From Burkholderiales bacterium (GTDB taxonomy: Bacteria > Pseudomonadota > Gammaproteobacteria > Burkholderiales > Burkholderiaceae_C), in NCBI GenBank assembly GCA_947377275.1, contig CANCFV010000001.1:56323-120322 (forward strand): a stretch of 64,000 nt of DNA, written 5' to 3'. Each line of letters opens with the position of its first letter. Position 1 is the first letter of the stretch. Shown here one piece after another: positions 41,652-50,922 of this stretch. A program made the translations under genes and the position numbers. The notes under the pieces are model-generated. The model saw only the letters and a list, made by a program, of their open reading frames with translations. It was not told the DNA's origin and ran no database searches.

Positions 41652-42989
41652 TCACTGGCCCGGTGTCGCGATGCTTGCCAGATCGGCTTCAGACAAGGTG
41701 CCGGCAGCCTGTTTGAGGCGCAGTGCATTGAGCAAGTGGTCGTAGCGGGCCTTGGCCAGGTCGCGCTTGGCGGCGTACAAATCCCGTTCGGCGTCCAGCA
41801 CGGCCAGCACGGTCTGCAAACCTGCCTTGAGCCCCTCTTCCTTGAGGCTGCGGGCCTGCTCCAGCGAGATGACCGATTTACCTAGTGCGCCCATCCGCAC
41901 GCCACCACCCACGACGCCTTGGTAAGCGGCACGGGCCTGACGCTCAACCAGGCGGCGGTCTCGCTCCTGGTCTTCAAGGGCAGCTTCGTAACGGCGGGCC
42001 GCCGCCGTGGTCACCGCCTGTGTGCCCCCACCTTCGTAGATTGGGATGTGCACTCGGAAGGTGAGGTTGGTTTCGCGCACGTCACTGCCACCACCGAACA
42101 GGCTGCCGCCGGTCTTCTTGCGGTCGTTGGTCAGGGCCAAGTCGGCCGTAGGGTAGTGACCGGCACGCAAGCGGCGCACGGCCTGATCGGCCACCTCGAC
42201 CGCGTGCGAACGGGCTTGCAGCAAGAGGTTCTGCGTCAAGGCCGTTTGGGCCCATTGCTCTTCGTCGGTGGGCGCTGGCACCACCGGCTTGAGGTCGGCG
42301 GGCAACGGCGCCAGGTCATTGGCGGGCTGGCCCGTGATTTCACGCAGGGCTTGCAGCTTGTCGGCCAAGTCGTTGCGGGCCGTGACGATGTCCGCCTCTT
42401 TGACCGACAGGCGGGCTTCCGCATCGCGCAAGTTCACCACCGTGGATTGCCCCGACTTGAACTTGCCATCGACCAGCTCGAACTGCTCTTTCACAGCCTG
42501 CCGCTCTGCCTCGGCAAAGCCCACCGCATCTTGCGCTGCGAGCACCGCGAGGTAAGCGGCCGCTGTGCGCACCATCAGGTCTTGCTCAGACGCTGCGTAG
42601 GTAGACGCTGCTTGCTTGACCGACGCGCGGGCCTGATCCAACTGGCGCCATGCGCTGAGGCGAAACACCGGCTGGGTCAAGGAGAAGGCCAACTCCGACA
42701 CCGGGAAGCTGGTGGAACCCGTGGCGAACACGGCGTTGTCAGCCGACAGGATGTTCTGTTTGGTCTTGGTTCGCGTGTAGTCGGCCGCCACGGTGGGCAA
42801 GAGGCCCGCACGGGCCTGGTCCAGCTCGGCCTCGACGGCCTGCAACTCCAATTGCGCAGCGCGGAAGCGTGGATCAGCTTGCCGAGCGGCACCATAGACC
42901 TCAGACAGCGTCGCGGCGGTCGCGGACTGAACCCCCAGGGCCAACAGAACGGGCGTGAGCCAGTGGGACAGATGACGGTGCACGGACAT
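41652..42989 (-). CDS. TolC family outer membrane protein
   Basis: A 445-residue TolC-type outer-membrane factor, the exit channel used by type I secretion and tripartite efflux. Residues 1-26 are a signal peptide (to SATAA). Two homologous halves follow with typical features: ELQAVEAELDQARAGLLPTV, LTQPVFRLSAW, a long helix rich in Ala/Glu/Gln, then IPIYEGGG and a C-terminal LDAERDLYAAKRDLAKARYDHL-type helix. The ATG at 42989 is chosen because the signal peptide starts there; the frame is open to 43247. It is the first gene of the giant-protein locus and would connect to the three HlyD-type adaptor domains encoded downstream. The 239 nt upstream, shared with a divergent gene, should hold the promoter, but I could not pick clear -35/-10 boxes. 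Confidence 0.9.
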   Translation of the reverse strand: MSVHRHLSHWLTPVLLALGVQSATAATLSEVYGAARQADPRFRAAQLELQAVEAELDQARAGLLPTVAADYTRTKTKQNILSADNAVFATGSTSFPVSELAFSLTQPVFRLSAWRQLDQARASVKQAASTYAASEQDLMVRTAAAYLAVLAAQDAVGFAEAERQAVKEQFELVDGKFKSGQSTVVNLRDAEARLSVKEADIVTARNDLADKLQALREITGQPANDLAPLPADLKPVVPAPTDEEQWAQTALTQNLLLQARSHAVEVADQAVRRLRAGHYPTADLALTNDRKKTGGSLFGGGSDVRETNLTFRVHIPIYEGGGTQAVTTAAARRYEAALEDQERDRRLVERQARAAYQGVVGGGVRMGALGKSVISLEQARSLKEEGLKAGLQTVLAVLDAERDLYAAKRDLAKARYDHLLNALRLKQAAGTLSEADLASIATPGQ

Positions 42990-43228
42990 GCTCAAAGGCC
43001 TTTCGAGTGAATCAAACAGATCAACATCTTGGCGACCCTCTGGCAAGCCAACCCCGATGATTTCTTGGTACGCCCGCGCAAAAAGAAGGTGGGGTTGAAT
43101 GAGCTTACCGGGGGCCGTGTGGATCGCAAGTGACAACCCGTCCGAAAACCCCATGCCACCCCCTGATTGAGTGCTCTCCTTTGCACAAACGCCAGCGCGA
43201 TGATCTGCGGCCGAAAACACCTGATCCA

Positions 43229-44101
43229 ATGGCGCGGTCAGTGGCAACCCCGTGGAGACTTTGCTTGCGCTTGCACACCCTCACTGGCGCACCGGGCCAG
43301 GCCGCGGATCACTTGTTGTTTTTGGCGAAGAACGTGCCGCTGGCGGGCGTGGAACACTCGTGCAAGCTCAACGCCAAAGGCTTGCACACCAACCGCTTGA
43401 TGTTCGGCAACGACCGCGACAGCCTCTCCATCAGCCCACTGTGGGCAGCACATCAACAACTGCGCATGCCCAATGCATCCAGGGCGGCATATGAACAGGA
43501 CCTGGCTGTCGCTACCCACATTTACCTGGGGTTTGAAGGTGGCGCCGACAACCTGTCCTATCGCATCTACCTTGAGTTCCCAGTGAACCTGACACTGCAT
43601 GCGCGAGACCGCAGCACGGGACAGGTTCACCCAGCCTTGCTGGCCAAAGGCTACAAATGGGATGCGTTGCAAGGCGAGGCACAAGCTGCTGCGGTCTGCA
43701 CGCACTACCACTGGTACCCGCGCATCACCACGGGCGAGATCGAGCACAAAGCTGGCAAACTGGGCGCACGCACCGAGCCCCTGTCCACGGTGTTCAATGC
43801 CGCGGTTGGCGCAGCGCGTCTGCGATCTGACGCATTGGACTGGATGTACCTGGAGGCCAACGAGCCAGGGCTTTTGCGTCAGTCATTTGACGTGAACCTT
43901 TACAGCGCCAAGCTGCACCTGCAAACCTTAGAACCGGCCTTGCAAGCCGCTTGCGACCACTTCGGCATTGCCAAGGCAGACGCCAGGCAGTGGCTCTCGG
44001 AGGCTGGCCAAGCCACCCTGGGGCACGTCTCGGGCGGCACGGGCCGAGATGGTCAAGCTTTTCTGACGGTGTACTACGATCGTGACGCGGCGCAGCGTTG
44101 A
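43229..44101 (+). CDS. hypothetical protein
   Basis: A 290-residue soluble-looking protein I do not recognise. No signal peptide or membrane segment. Notable stretches are THYHWYPRITTGEIEHKAGKL in the middle, LDWMYLEANEPGLLRQSFDVN, and a C-terminal GHVSGGTGRDGQAFLTVYYD. It has many aromatic and His residues, as in an enzyme. The ATG at 43229 lacks a good Shine-Dalgarno; a GTG at 43130 in the same frame is possible. It is divergent from the tolC-like gene across a shared 239-nt region, so it might be coregulated with the export locus, and convergent with a LysR gene 9 nt away. Confidence 0.75.
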   Translation: MARSVATPWRLCLRLHTLTGAPGQAADHLLFLAKNVPLAGVEHSCKLNAKGLHTNRLMFGNDRDSLSISPLWAAHQQLRMPNASRAAYEQDLAVATHIYLGFEGGADNLSYRIYLEFPVNLTLHARDRSTGQVHPALLAKGYKWDALQGEAQAAAVCTHYHWYPRITTGEIEHKAGKLGARTEPLSTVFNAAVGAARLRSDALDWMYLEANEPGLLRQSFDVNLYSAKLHLQTLEPALQAACDHFGIAKADARQWLSEAGQATLGHVSGGTGRDGQAFLTVYYDRDAAQR

Positions 44102-44110
44102 AGCACAGCG

Positions 44111-45073
44111 TCAGCGCGCTCGGCCTCTCTGCCTGTCAAACACCTGCTGATGCGCGATGGCGTCGATCAGCCCACGCACATGCTCGTGCAGCGGCTGACG
44201 CTGATGCCTGGCATGCCACAGCATGTGGATGCCCAACACCAGCGGTGGTGAGGTCTTCAAGGGCTCGACCACGAGGCCATCCATGTTGTGGAGATCGCCC
44301 TGGCCGCAAGGCTGGATGGCCACCACGGGCGCTCGACGCACCGTGGCCAACATGGTGTTGAAGCTGGCCACCGAAGCGACCACACGGCGCTTGAGCCCGT
44401 GCTGCTCAAAGAGCTGATCGACCACACTGCCCGACTCGCCCCGGTGACTGCTGCCGACGTGGTCCAGCGTCGCCAACTTCTTCAAGCTCAACTGGCGGGG
44501 TAACGTCAACTGCTCGGGCGAGTAGATGCACTTGAAGCCCTGGCTCATCAAGTGCTTGCCGTGATGCCAGCTTTGCAGCGGCAGATCGGCCGCAACGATG
44601 GCGATGTCCACGTCGTCCGCGTCCAATGCACCGAGCACGTGGGTCACGTCGCGCAACTGGGTGCGCAGGCTCACCCCCGGCGCTTGCGACCGCAGCATGG
44701 CCACCAAGGGCGGCAACAAGCGGGTCTCCAGCACATCGGGGATGGCCACGCGGATCAGCCCTTTCGCCGTGGCCGGATCAAACGCCGCCTCTCGCATCAG
44801 GAAATCCGCACCCTGCCCCAGCCAGGCACGCACGCGCTGGCCCAAAGCCAAAGCCCTCGCCGTCGGTTCCATGCGCTTGCCTGTGCGCACGAACAATTCG
44901 TCGTCAAACAACTCGCGCAGCCTCGCAAGGGCGTGGCTCATGGCGGGCTGGCCGATGAACAGGCGTTCGGCAGCGTGCCCCACGTGGCGCTCTTGCAGCA
45001 AGGCATCAAAAGCCACCAACAGGTTCAGGTCCACGCGGCGGAAGTCGGCATAACTGATATCGATTTCATTCAT
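44111..45073 (-). CDS. LysR family transcriptional regulator
   Basis: A 320-residue LysR-type regulator. The winged helix-turn-helix is at about 13-72 (VDLNLLVAFDALLQERHVGHAAERL, PAMSHALARLRELF), followed by a periplasmic-binding-protein-like effector domain (GLIRVAIPDVLETRLLPPL). It is divergent from a small exported protein across 123 nt, the usual arrangement for a LysR regulator and its target. A CTGATAT/ATATCAG inverted repeat with a 13-bp spacer spans the start codon (45054-45080), and GATTTCATT occurs twice nearby; either could be an operator. Effector unknown. Confidence 0.9.
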   Translation of the reverse strand: MNEIDISYADFRRVDLNLLVAFDALLQERHVGHAAERLFIGQPAMSHALARLRELFDDELFVRTGKRMEPTARALALGQRVRAWLGQGADFLMREAAFDPATAKGLIRVAIPDVLETRLLPPLVAMLRSQAPGVSLRTQLRDVTHVLGALDADDVDIAIVAADLPLQSWHHGKHLMSQGFKCIYSPEQLTLPRQLSLKKLATLDHVGSSHRGESGSVVDQLFEQHGLKRRVVASVASFNTMLATVRRAPVVAIQPCGQGDLHNMDGLVVEPLKTSPPLVLGIHMLWHARHQRQPLHEHVRGLIDAIAHQQVFDRQRGRAR

Positions 45074-45080
45074 ATATCAG
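45054..45080. promoter_or_regulatory. inverted repeat over the LysR start codon
   Basis: CTGATAT at 45054-45060 and its exact complement ATATCAG at 45074-45080 flank a 13-bp AT-rich spacer that includes the LysR ATG. The size and place suit an autoregulatory LysR site, but seven-base arms in AT-rich DNA can arise by chance. Confidence 0.3.
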
Positions 45081-45196
45081 ATCATTTCAATCGATTTGCT
45101 TGATTTCATTGTGCTCCACAAAATGCACCCATGCCGATCTGAAAACCCCAGACCCGCACCACCCGCTGCCCTGCAGCCCCATTGAAGGAGCCCACC

Positions 45197-45544
45197 ATGA
45201 GCACACAAGCAAACCGCAACCACTTCGCAGCCTCCGCCAAGCAAGGCCTGATCGCACTGGCCTGCGTGCTGACCGTCGGCATGGCCCATGCCGCAGGCAA
45301 TGACATCGTTGACATGCCCACGGTCAGCGCCTCAACCCTCAGCCGCGCCGAAGCCGTGGCCGACCTCAACCTGTGGCGTCGTGCCGGTGCCGACCGTTAT
45401 GCAGACGACGCTCGCTACGGCCTGAACGTGGCCGCCTACGAGGACGCCGTGGCCCAGTACCAAAGCCTGCGCCAAGGCCCTGCGTTTGCCCAAGAAGTGG
45501 CTCGCCTGCTGCAAGGCAACACCACCACCCACGCGGCACGCTGA
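45197..45544 (+). CDS. small exported protein, DUF4148-like
   Basis: A 115-residue protein with a signal peptide over residues 1-33 (ending GMAHA) and a short mature chain containing [20 protein letters not shown] and a second helix. The pattern SRAEVxAEL is that of the DUF4148 family of small periplasmic proteins common in Burkholderiales; function unknown. The ATG at 45197 has GAAGGAG 6 nt upstream, a strong ribosome-binding site. It is divergent from the LysR gene. Confidence 0.8.
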   Translation: MSTQANRNHFAASAKQGLIALACVLTVGMAHAAGNDIVDMPTVSASTLSRAEAVADLNLWRRAGADRYADDARYGLNVAAYEDAVAQYQSLRQGPAFAQEVARLLQGNTTTHAAR

Positions 45545-45579
45545 GTGCAGGGTCTTGCTCATGCGCCCACAATGAGCGC

Positions 45580-46641
45580 ATGAAAGCACTCCAAGACGTC
45601 GCCTTGTCGATGTTGGACCTGGTCTCGGTCCGCGAAGGCGGCACCGTGGGCCAGGCCCTCGACATCGCGCTGCACACCGCCCAGCACGCTGAAGCGCTGG
45701 GCTTTGCGCGCTATTGGGTGGCCGAACACCACAACATGCCGGGCATCGCCAGCTCGGCCACCGCCGTGGTGGTGGGGCACATCGCAGGCGGCACAAGCCG
45801 CATCCGAGTGGGCTCGGGCGGGATCATGCTGCCCAACCACGCGCCGCTGGTGGTGGCCGAAGCCTTTGGCACGCTGGCTGCGCTCTACCCAGGTCGCATT
45901 GACCTGGGCTTGGGGCGTGCACCGGGCACCGATCCAACCACGATGCGTGCCCTGAGGCGCAACCGCACCGAGTCTGAAGGCGACTTCCCGCGCGATGTGG
46001 CCGAGTTGCAGCACCTGCTGGGCCCCGCGCAGCCAGGACAAAAGCTCGTGGCCATGCCAGGGGCTGGCAGTGAGGTGCCGATTTGGTTGCTGGGCTCGAG
46101 CCTGTTTTCGGCGCAACTGGCGGCCGAGCGCGGCCTGCCGTATGCCTTTGCCTCGCACTTCGCGCCCCGCATGCTCATGCAGGCCATCGCCATGTACCGC
46201 GAGCTGTTCAGGCCCTCCAAGGCCTTGTCCAAACCGCATGTGGCCATTGGTGTGCCCCTGATTGCCGCGCCCACCGATGAGGAAGCGCAGTTCTTGGCCA
46301 GCAGCACCTACCAGCGCGTGTTGGGCATTTTGCGAGGCGATCGGCAGTGCCTTCAAGCGCCCATTGCGCACTTCATGGCGCAATGCCACCCGCAAGAACA
46401 AGCGGCGATTGCCGACTTTCTGGGCGCCGCCGTGGTGGGCGGTCCCGACACGGTCAGGCAAGGCCTGAGCCAACTGGTCGCGCAAACCCAGGCCGATGAG
46501 CTGATGCTGGTGAGCGATGTGTTCGACCCGGCCTTGCGGCTGCGCTCGCTCACCATCGCTGCGCAGCAATGGCGCGCCGGCACCGCTGATGCCAGCGCCA
46601 CCGACGCCCTCAACCCACCGAACAAGGCGGTGTTCGCGTGA
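45580..46641 (+). CDS. luciferase-like flavin-dependent monooxygenase
   Basis: A 353-residue member of the bacterial-luciferase-like (LLM) flavin oxidoreductase family, MsnO8/YhbW type. It opens with [13 protein letters not shown]. It has [16 protein letters not shown] with the family HH pair, then the barrel strand [14 protein letters not shown], and later [14 protein letters not shown] and [14 protein letters not shown]- or FMNH2-dependent; substrate not predictable. The ATG at 45580 begins 35 nt after the small exported gene on the same strand, so the two may be cotranscribed. Confidence 0.9.
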   Translation: MKALQDVALSMLDLVSVREGGTVGQALDIALHTAQHAEALGFARYWVAEHHNMPGIASSATAVVVGHIAGGTSRIRVGSGGIMLPNHAPLVVAEAFGTLAALYPGRIDLGLGRAPGTDPTTMRALRRNRTESEGDFPRDVAELQHLLGPAQPGQKLVAMPGAGSEVPIWLLGSSLFSAQLAAERGLPYAFASHFAPRMLMQAIAMYRELFRPSKALSKPHVAIGVPLIAAPTDEEAQFLASSTYQRVLGILRGDRQCLQAPIAHFMAQCHPQEQAAIADFLGAAVVGGPDTVRQGLSQLVAQTQADELMLVSDVFDPALRLRSLTIAAQQWRAGTADASATDALNPPNKAVFA

Positions 46642-46919
46642 CGCCCCAGCCGGCACGGTCGGCGACGAGCTGAGCGGGATGGCCTCACCCAGGTCAAAAA
46701 AATCGATGGCGCCCTCTGGAACCTGAGGCTCACCATGCGGTGAGGCACCGTCAACGTTCGTGGTGGGCTTGTCGGTCAAGGTCTCTCCTTCGGGGGGAAG
46801 ACCCAGCACAGGCGGCATCTGGCAGCCGGTGTCGTGTCCAGCCGCACAGTCGCGGCGGACGCATCTTTGAGCCACGGCGACAAAACTCAGCCCCGTGAGG
46901 ACCCGACCCTTGGGTTGTT

Positions 46920-47936
46920 CTACCCCGCGGGCAATTCGTGCGTGGCCTTGCCCACCACCACAGGCATCGGCGCCGGGCGCTCGATGCCATTTTTCACGGC
47001 CACGATCTCGGCCATGATCGACAGCGCGATCTCGGCCGGCGTCTTGCTACCGATGTACAGGCCCGCAGGGCCATGGAGTTTTTGCAGAGCGGCCTCAGAG
47101 AGGGCAAAGTGCTCGCGCAGACGCTCGCGCCGGTGCTCGCTGTTGCGGCGCGAACCAATGGCACCCACGTAAAAGGCGTCTGATGCCAAGGCGTCGATCA
47201 AGGCAAGGTCGTCCAGCTTGGGGTCGTGCGTGAGCGCGATGACCGCGGTGCGCGCATCGGGCTTGAGCCGCTGGACGAGGTCATCAGGCATGTCGTGGCA
47301 CACCGTGACGCCGGGCAGGCTCCAGCTGGCACGGTGCTCTTCGCGCGGGTCGCACACGATGGCCTCGAAGCCCACGCTCAAGGCCATCTCGCAAAGGTAG
47401 CGAGACAGGTCACCCGCGCCAATGACGATGAGCCGCGCTTGGGGGCCCAAGTGCGTGACCAACAGGCGCTCGTCGATCGAGGGCACGCCATCGCGGCGGC
47501 CGGGACGCAAGCTCACATCGCCGGTCTGCAGGTCCAGCACACGCTCGATGCTGCGCCGCTCAAGACAGGCCTGCACCAGCTCATCGAGCCGGCTGCGCGC
47601 TTGCAGCGGCTCCAACACCAACTCCACCGTGCCGCCACAAGGCAGGCCAAAGCGGTGGGCCTCGTCGGCAGAAATGCCGTAGCGCAGGACGACGGGCACG
47701 TCACTGGCACAAGCCGCTTGCACGCCCCCTTCGCGGATGCGATGGATCAGGTCGTCTTCGATGCAACCACCCGAGACCGACCCCACCGTCTCGCCCCGTG
47801 CATTGATGGCCATGAGCGATCCCGGCGGGCGCGGTGACGAGCCCCAGGTGCGGGCCACCGTCACCAGCACCACCGCCGTGCCGCTGTGAACCCATTGCTG
47901 CGCGGTGCGCAAGACGAGGGTGTCGAGGTCTTCCAT
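46920..47936 (-). CDS. XdhC family molybdenum-enzyme maturation protein
   Basis: A 338-residue XdhC/CoxI protein. The N-terminal XdhC domain has RTWGSSPRPPGSLM and GSVSGGCIEDDL. A C-terminal Rossmann segment has VIGAGDLSRYL and IALTHDPKLDDLAL plus YVGAIGSRR. Family members bind molybdenum cofactor and promote its sulfuration and insertion into xanthine-dehydrogenase-type enzymes. It lies 23 nt downstream of the molybdopterin subunit gene on the same strand, so it very probably matures that enzyme. Confidence 0.93.
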   Translation of the reverse strand: MEDLDTLVLRTAQQWVHSGTAVVLVTVARTWGSSPRPPGSLMAINARGETVGSVSGGCIEDDLIHRIREGGVQAACASDVPVVLRYGISADEAHRFGLPCGGTVELVLEPLQARSRLDELVQACLERRSIERVLDLQTGDVSLRPGRRDGVPSIDERLLVTHLGPQARLIVIGAGDLSRYLCEMALSVGFEAIVCDPREEHRASWSLPGVTVCHDMPDDLVQRLKPDARTAVIALTHDPKLDDLALIDALASDAFYVGAIGSRRNSEHRRERLREHFALSEAALQKLHGPAGLYIGSKTPAEIALSIMAEIVAVKNGIERPAPMPVVVGKATHELPAG

Positions 47937-47959
47937 GCTGCGCTGTGGCCTCGCTTCGA

Positions 47960-50206
47960 TCAGGCCAGCTTGAACGGCAGTTGCCGCTGCGGCTTGCCCG
48001 TGATGCGGGCAATGGCGTTGGCAAAGGCCGGCGCCAAGGGAGGCAAGCCGGGCTCACCCATGCCGGTGGGCGCATCGGCACTGGGCACGATGTGCACAGC
48101 GATCTCGGGCATGTCGGTGATGCGGGGCACCACGAAGTCGCCGAAGTTGCGTTGCTGCACCTCGCCGTCTTTGAGTGTGATGGCCGCACCCGGCAAGCAC
48201 ATCGACAGGCCCATTAAGGCCGCGCCTTGCACCTGGGCTTCGATGGTGCGCGGGTTCACCGCCAGGTTGCAATGCACGCCTGCCGTGACCTTGTGCAGCA
48301 CGGCGCGGCCTTTTTGAACCGAGGCTTCGACCACATAGGCCACCACGGTCTCGAAGGACTCGTGTACGGCCACGCCCCAGGCGCGTCCGGCAGGCAAACG
48401 CTTTTTACCGTATGCGCTTTGCGCCACCGCCAGTTGCAGCGCAGCCGTGTGGCGAGGGTGCTTGTCGGCAAACATCTGCAGGCGGTAGGCCACCGGGTCT
48501 TGCTGGGTCGACCGGGCGATCTCGTCGATCAAGGTCTCCATGACGAACGCTGTGTGGGTCGAGCCCACGCTGCGCCACCACAGCACGGGGACGTTGAGCT
48601 TGGGGTGGTGCACCGTCAAGCGCATGGGCACGGGGTATGGCGCCTTCATGCCTTCGGTGGCGGTGGCATCGATGCCGTTCTTGACCATGAAGCCTTCGAA
48701 CGCCGAACCTGTGGTGATGGACTGCCCCACCAGCACATGGTCCCACGCCAGCATTTGGCCGCGGGCGTCGAAGCCAATGCTGGCGCGGTGCAAGTGCATG
48801 GGCCGGTATTGGCCACCACGGATGTCGTCTTCACGGCTCCACACCATGCGGATGGGCACATTCAAGCCAGCGGCGCGCGCCGCCTTGGCAATCTGGCAGG
48901 CTTCGACCACATAGTCGCTGCTGGGCACGGCGCGTCGGCCAAAGCCACCACCGGCCATTTGCACGTGCATCGTCACCTGTTCGGGCTTGAGGCCCAGCAC
49001 GCGCGCCGCCGCGGCACCGTCGACACCGGGGAACTGCGTGCCGACCCACAGTTGCGCCTGGCCATCGGCCAACTCGACGGTGCAGTTGAGCGGCTCCATG
49101 GGCGCGTGGGCCAGGTAGGGGAACACAAACTCGGCCTCGATGCGCTTGGGCGCGTTGGCCAGCGGGGCCATGTCGGCATCGAACTGACGCGGCCCAGGCT
49201 GTTTGGCCAGCGCGCGGTATTGGGTCAGCTGCTTGACGCTGTCGACCTTCTCGACCGAGGCCGTGTCCCACGAGGCCTTGAGCGCATCGCGCCCTTGCTT
49301 GGCAGGCCAGTAGCCATCGGCCACCACGGCCACGCCTTCGGCACCGCCAGACAGGGGCACGCGCAGCACGGCTTTGACACCCTTGACGGCCAGAGCCGCG
49401 GTGTCGTCCACCATCGCGAGCTTGGCACCGAACACCGGCGGGTGGGCCACCACAGCGGTCAATTGACCGGGACTGCGCACATCGATGCCGAAGTCTTGCT
49501 GGCCGCTGCTCTTGGCTTTGGCGTCCAGGCGGTTGGTGGCTTTGCCAATGAGGCGGAAGTCTTTCGGGTCTTTGAGGTTAACCTTCTCAGGCACAGGCTG
49601 CGCCATGGCCGCTTCGGCCAATTCGCCATACCCCAGCTTGAGTTCACCTGGGCCGATGACGGTGCCGGCCTGGGTGCGCAAGGTCGACACATCGACACCC
49701 CAACGGGCCGCCGCAGCGCTCAACAGCATGGCGCGTGCGCGCGCACCCAGTTCGCGGTACTGCGTGAAGCTGTGCTTGATAGAGTTGGAGCCGCCCGTGA
49801 GGTGCATGCCAAACATCGGGTCCACATAGGCGGGGTCGCTGCTGCCCAAGCGGCTGCACACCAGGCTCCAGTCGGCATCGAGCTCTTCGGCCAGGATCAT
49901 GGGCAAAGCCGTTTGCACGCCTTGGCCGAACTCCAGCCGGTTGATGGTGACGGTGACTTCGCCGTTGGGCGCGATCTGCACAAAAGCCGATGGCTGCTGC
50001 GTGGGCTTGAGGGACGCGTCGGGTGCTGCGGCCTGCGCTGCGCTGCCGACAGACAGCAAGGGGAAGGCGCCCAAGGTCAAACCACCGGCGCCGGCCAGCT
50101 TCAAGAAGCTGCGGCGTGGCAGGGCAGCGGTGGACTCAGGCTGGCTTTGCGCCAGGATGTGCTGCAAGGCACGGGGCATCTCGCGGGGATCGATGTGGCT
50201 CAGCAT
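47960..50206 (-). CDS. molybdopterin-binding large subunit, isoquinoline 1-oxidoreductase/aldehyde oxidase type
   Basis: A 748-residue molybdenum hydroxylase large subunit of the IorB type. A twin-arginine signal RRSFLK at 31-36, followed by an Ala/Gly/Leu-rich segment, predicts Tat export to the periplasm. Molybdenum-binding motifs visible: LEFGQGVQTALPMI, GGGFGRR, VLWWRSVGSTHTAFV, and a C-terminal GMGEPGLPPLAPAFANAI holding the catalytic glutamate. Partner is the 2Fe-2S subunit 11 nt upstream; maturation by XdhC just downstream. The ATG at 50206 has AAGGAG 6 nt upstream. Substrate is an aldehyde or N-heterocycle by family, not resolvable here. Confidence 0.93.
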   Translation of the reverse strand: MLSHIDPREMPRALQHILAQSQPESTAALPRRSFLKLAGAGGLTLGAFPLLSVGSAAQAAAPDASLKPTQQPSAFVQIAPNGEVTVTINRLEFGQGVQTALPMILAEELDADWSLVCSRLGSSDPAYVDPMFGMHLTGGSNSIKHSFTQYRELGARARAMLLSAAAARWGVDVSTLRTQAGTVIGPGELKLGYGELAEAAMAQPVPEKVNLKDPKDFRLIGKATNRLDAKAKSSGQQDFGIDVRSPGQLTAVVAHPPVFGAKLAMVDDTAALAVKGVKAVLRVPLSGGAEGVAVVADGYWPAKQGRDALKASWDTASVEKVDSVKQLTQYRALAKQPGPRQFDADMAPLANAPKRIEAEFVFPYLAHAPMEPLNCTVELADGQAQLWVGTQFPGVDGAAAARVLGLKPEQVTMHVQMAGGGFGRRAVPSSDYVVEACQIAKAARAAGLNVPIRMVWSREDDIRGGQYRPMHLHRASIGFDARGQMLAWDHVLVGQSITTGSAFEGFMVKNGIDATATEGMKAPYPVPMRLTVHHPKLNVPVLWWRSVGSTHTAFVMETLIDEIARSTQQDPVAYRLQMFADKHPRHTAALQLAVAQSAYGKKRLPAGRAWGVAVHESFETVVAYVVEASVQKGRAVLHKVTAGVHCNLAVNPRTIEAQVQGAALMGLSMCLPGAAITLKDGEVQQRNFGDFVVPRITDMPEIAVHIVPSADAPTGMGEPGLPPLAPAFANAIARITGKPQRQLPFKLA

Positions 50207-50217
50207 GGAGGGCTCCT

Positions 50218-50691
50218 TCAAGCAATCGCGCGGGCGGCTTCGGCCACCGCAGCGCGGATGCGGGCATAAGTGCCGCAGCGACAGATGTTGCCGGCCATGG
50301 CCGCGTCAATCTCTGCCGAGGTCGGTTGCTTGCCCTTGGGCAAGGACTTGAGGAAGGCCGTGGCGCTCATGACCTGACCGCTTTGGCAATAGCCGCACTG
50401 GGCCACATCGTGCTTGACCCACGCGGCGTGCACAGCAGCGCCCACGCGGTCACGGCCATCGGTGGCGGCCTCGATGGTGATGATCTTGCGACCCTCGGCC
50501 GCCGAGACCGGTGTCACACACGAGCGGATCGCCTGCCCGTCAAGGTGCACGGTGCAGGCACCGCACATGGCGATGCCGCAGCCGAACTTGGTGCCGGTCA
50601 TGCCCAGCGTGTCGCGCAAGGCCCAGAGGATGGGCGTGCCGGGATCGACGTCGACCGTGTGCTCGTGGCCATTGACGTTGAGCTTGCTCAT
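50218..50691 (-). CDS. 2Fe-2S subunit of a molybdenum hydroxylase, IorA type
   Basis: A 157-residue two-domain iron-sulfur subunit. The plant-type cluster uses C38, C43, C46 and C58 (FGCGIAMCGACTVH, then SC). The second, helical cluster uses QCGYCQSG and GNICRCGTY. It transfers electrons from the molybdenum subunit encoded just downstream to an external acceptor such as a cytochrome. ATG at 50691 with AGGAG 8 nt upstream. It is the first gene of a three-gene operon with the large subunit and XdhC. Confidence 0.94.
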   Translation of the reverse strand: MSKLNVNGHEHTVDVDPGTPILWALRDTLGMTGTKFGCGIAMCGACTVHLDGQAIRSCVTPVSAAEGRKIITIEAATDGRDRVGAAVHAAWVKHDVAQCGYCQSGQVMSATAFLKSLPKGKQPTSAEIDAAMAGNICRCGTYARIRAAVAEAARAIA

Positions 50692-50922
50692 GGGACGGAT
50701 CTCCTGTGGTGGGGCTGGACGAAAGGCTGAACAGCGAGCGCAGTGTGCCTGATGGCCTCGACAAGTGCATGCCATTTTCGACTCAGCATGCCGACCGCAC
50801 CCAGCCCGGCCGCGAACGGTCTCGCTGGGCGAACTGGACAAGTCCTTGCTGGCGTCCGTCATCCAACTGTGGCGCCGACCGGGCGGCACAACGATGCCCA
50901 TCGGCCCAGGCCCTTTGAGCCC

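Noticed and set aside
5288..42989. A standard type I secretion system for an RTX protein
   Set aside because: TolC and HlyD parts are present, but no ABC transporter ATPase is encoded in the locus, and the giant lacks a typical C-terminal RTX signal.
48227..50269. 680-codon plus-strand frame opposite the molybdopterin subunit gene
   Set aside because: Antisense shadow; the minus strand shows full molybdenum hydroxylase motifs.
50700..50922. Short gene between the 2Fe-2S subunit and SDR genes
   Set aside because: Several overlapping short frames exist in all directions; none has a ribosome site or recognisable product.
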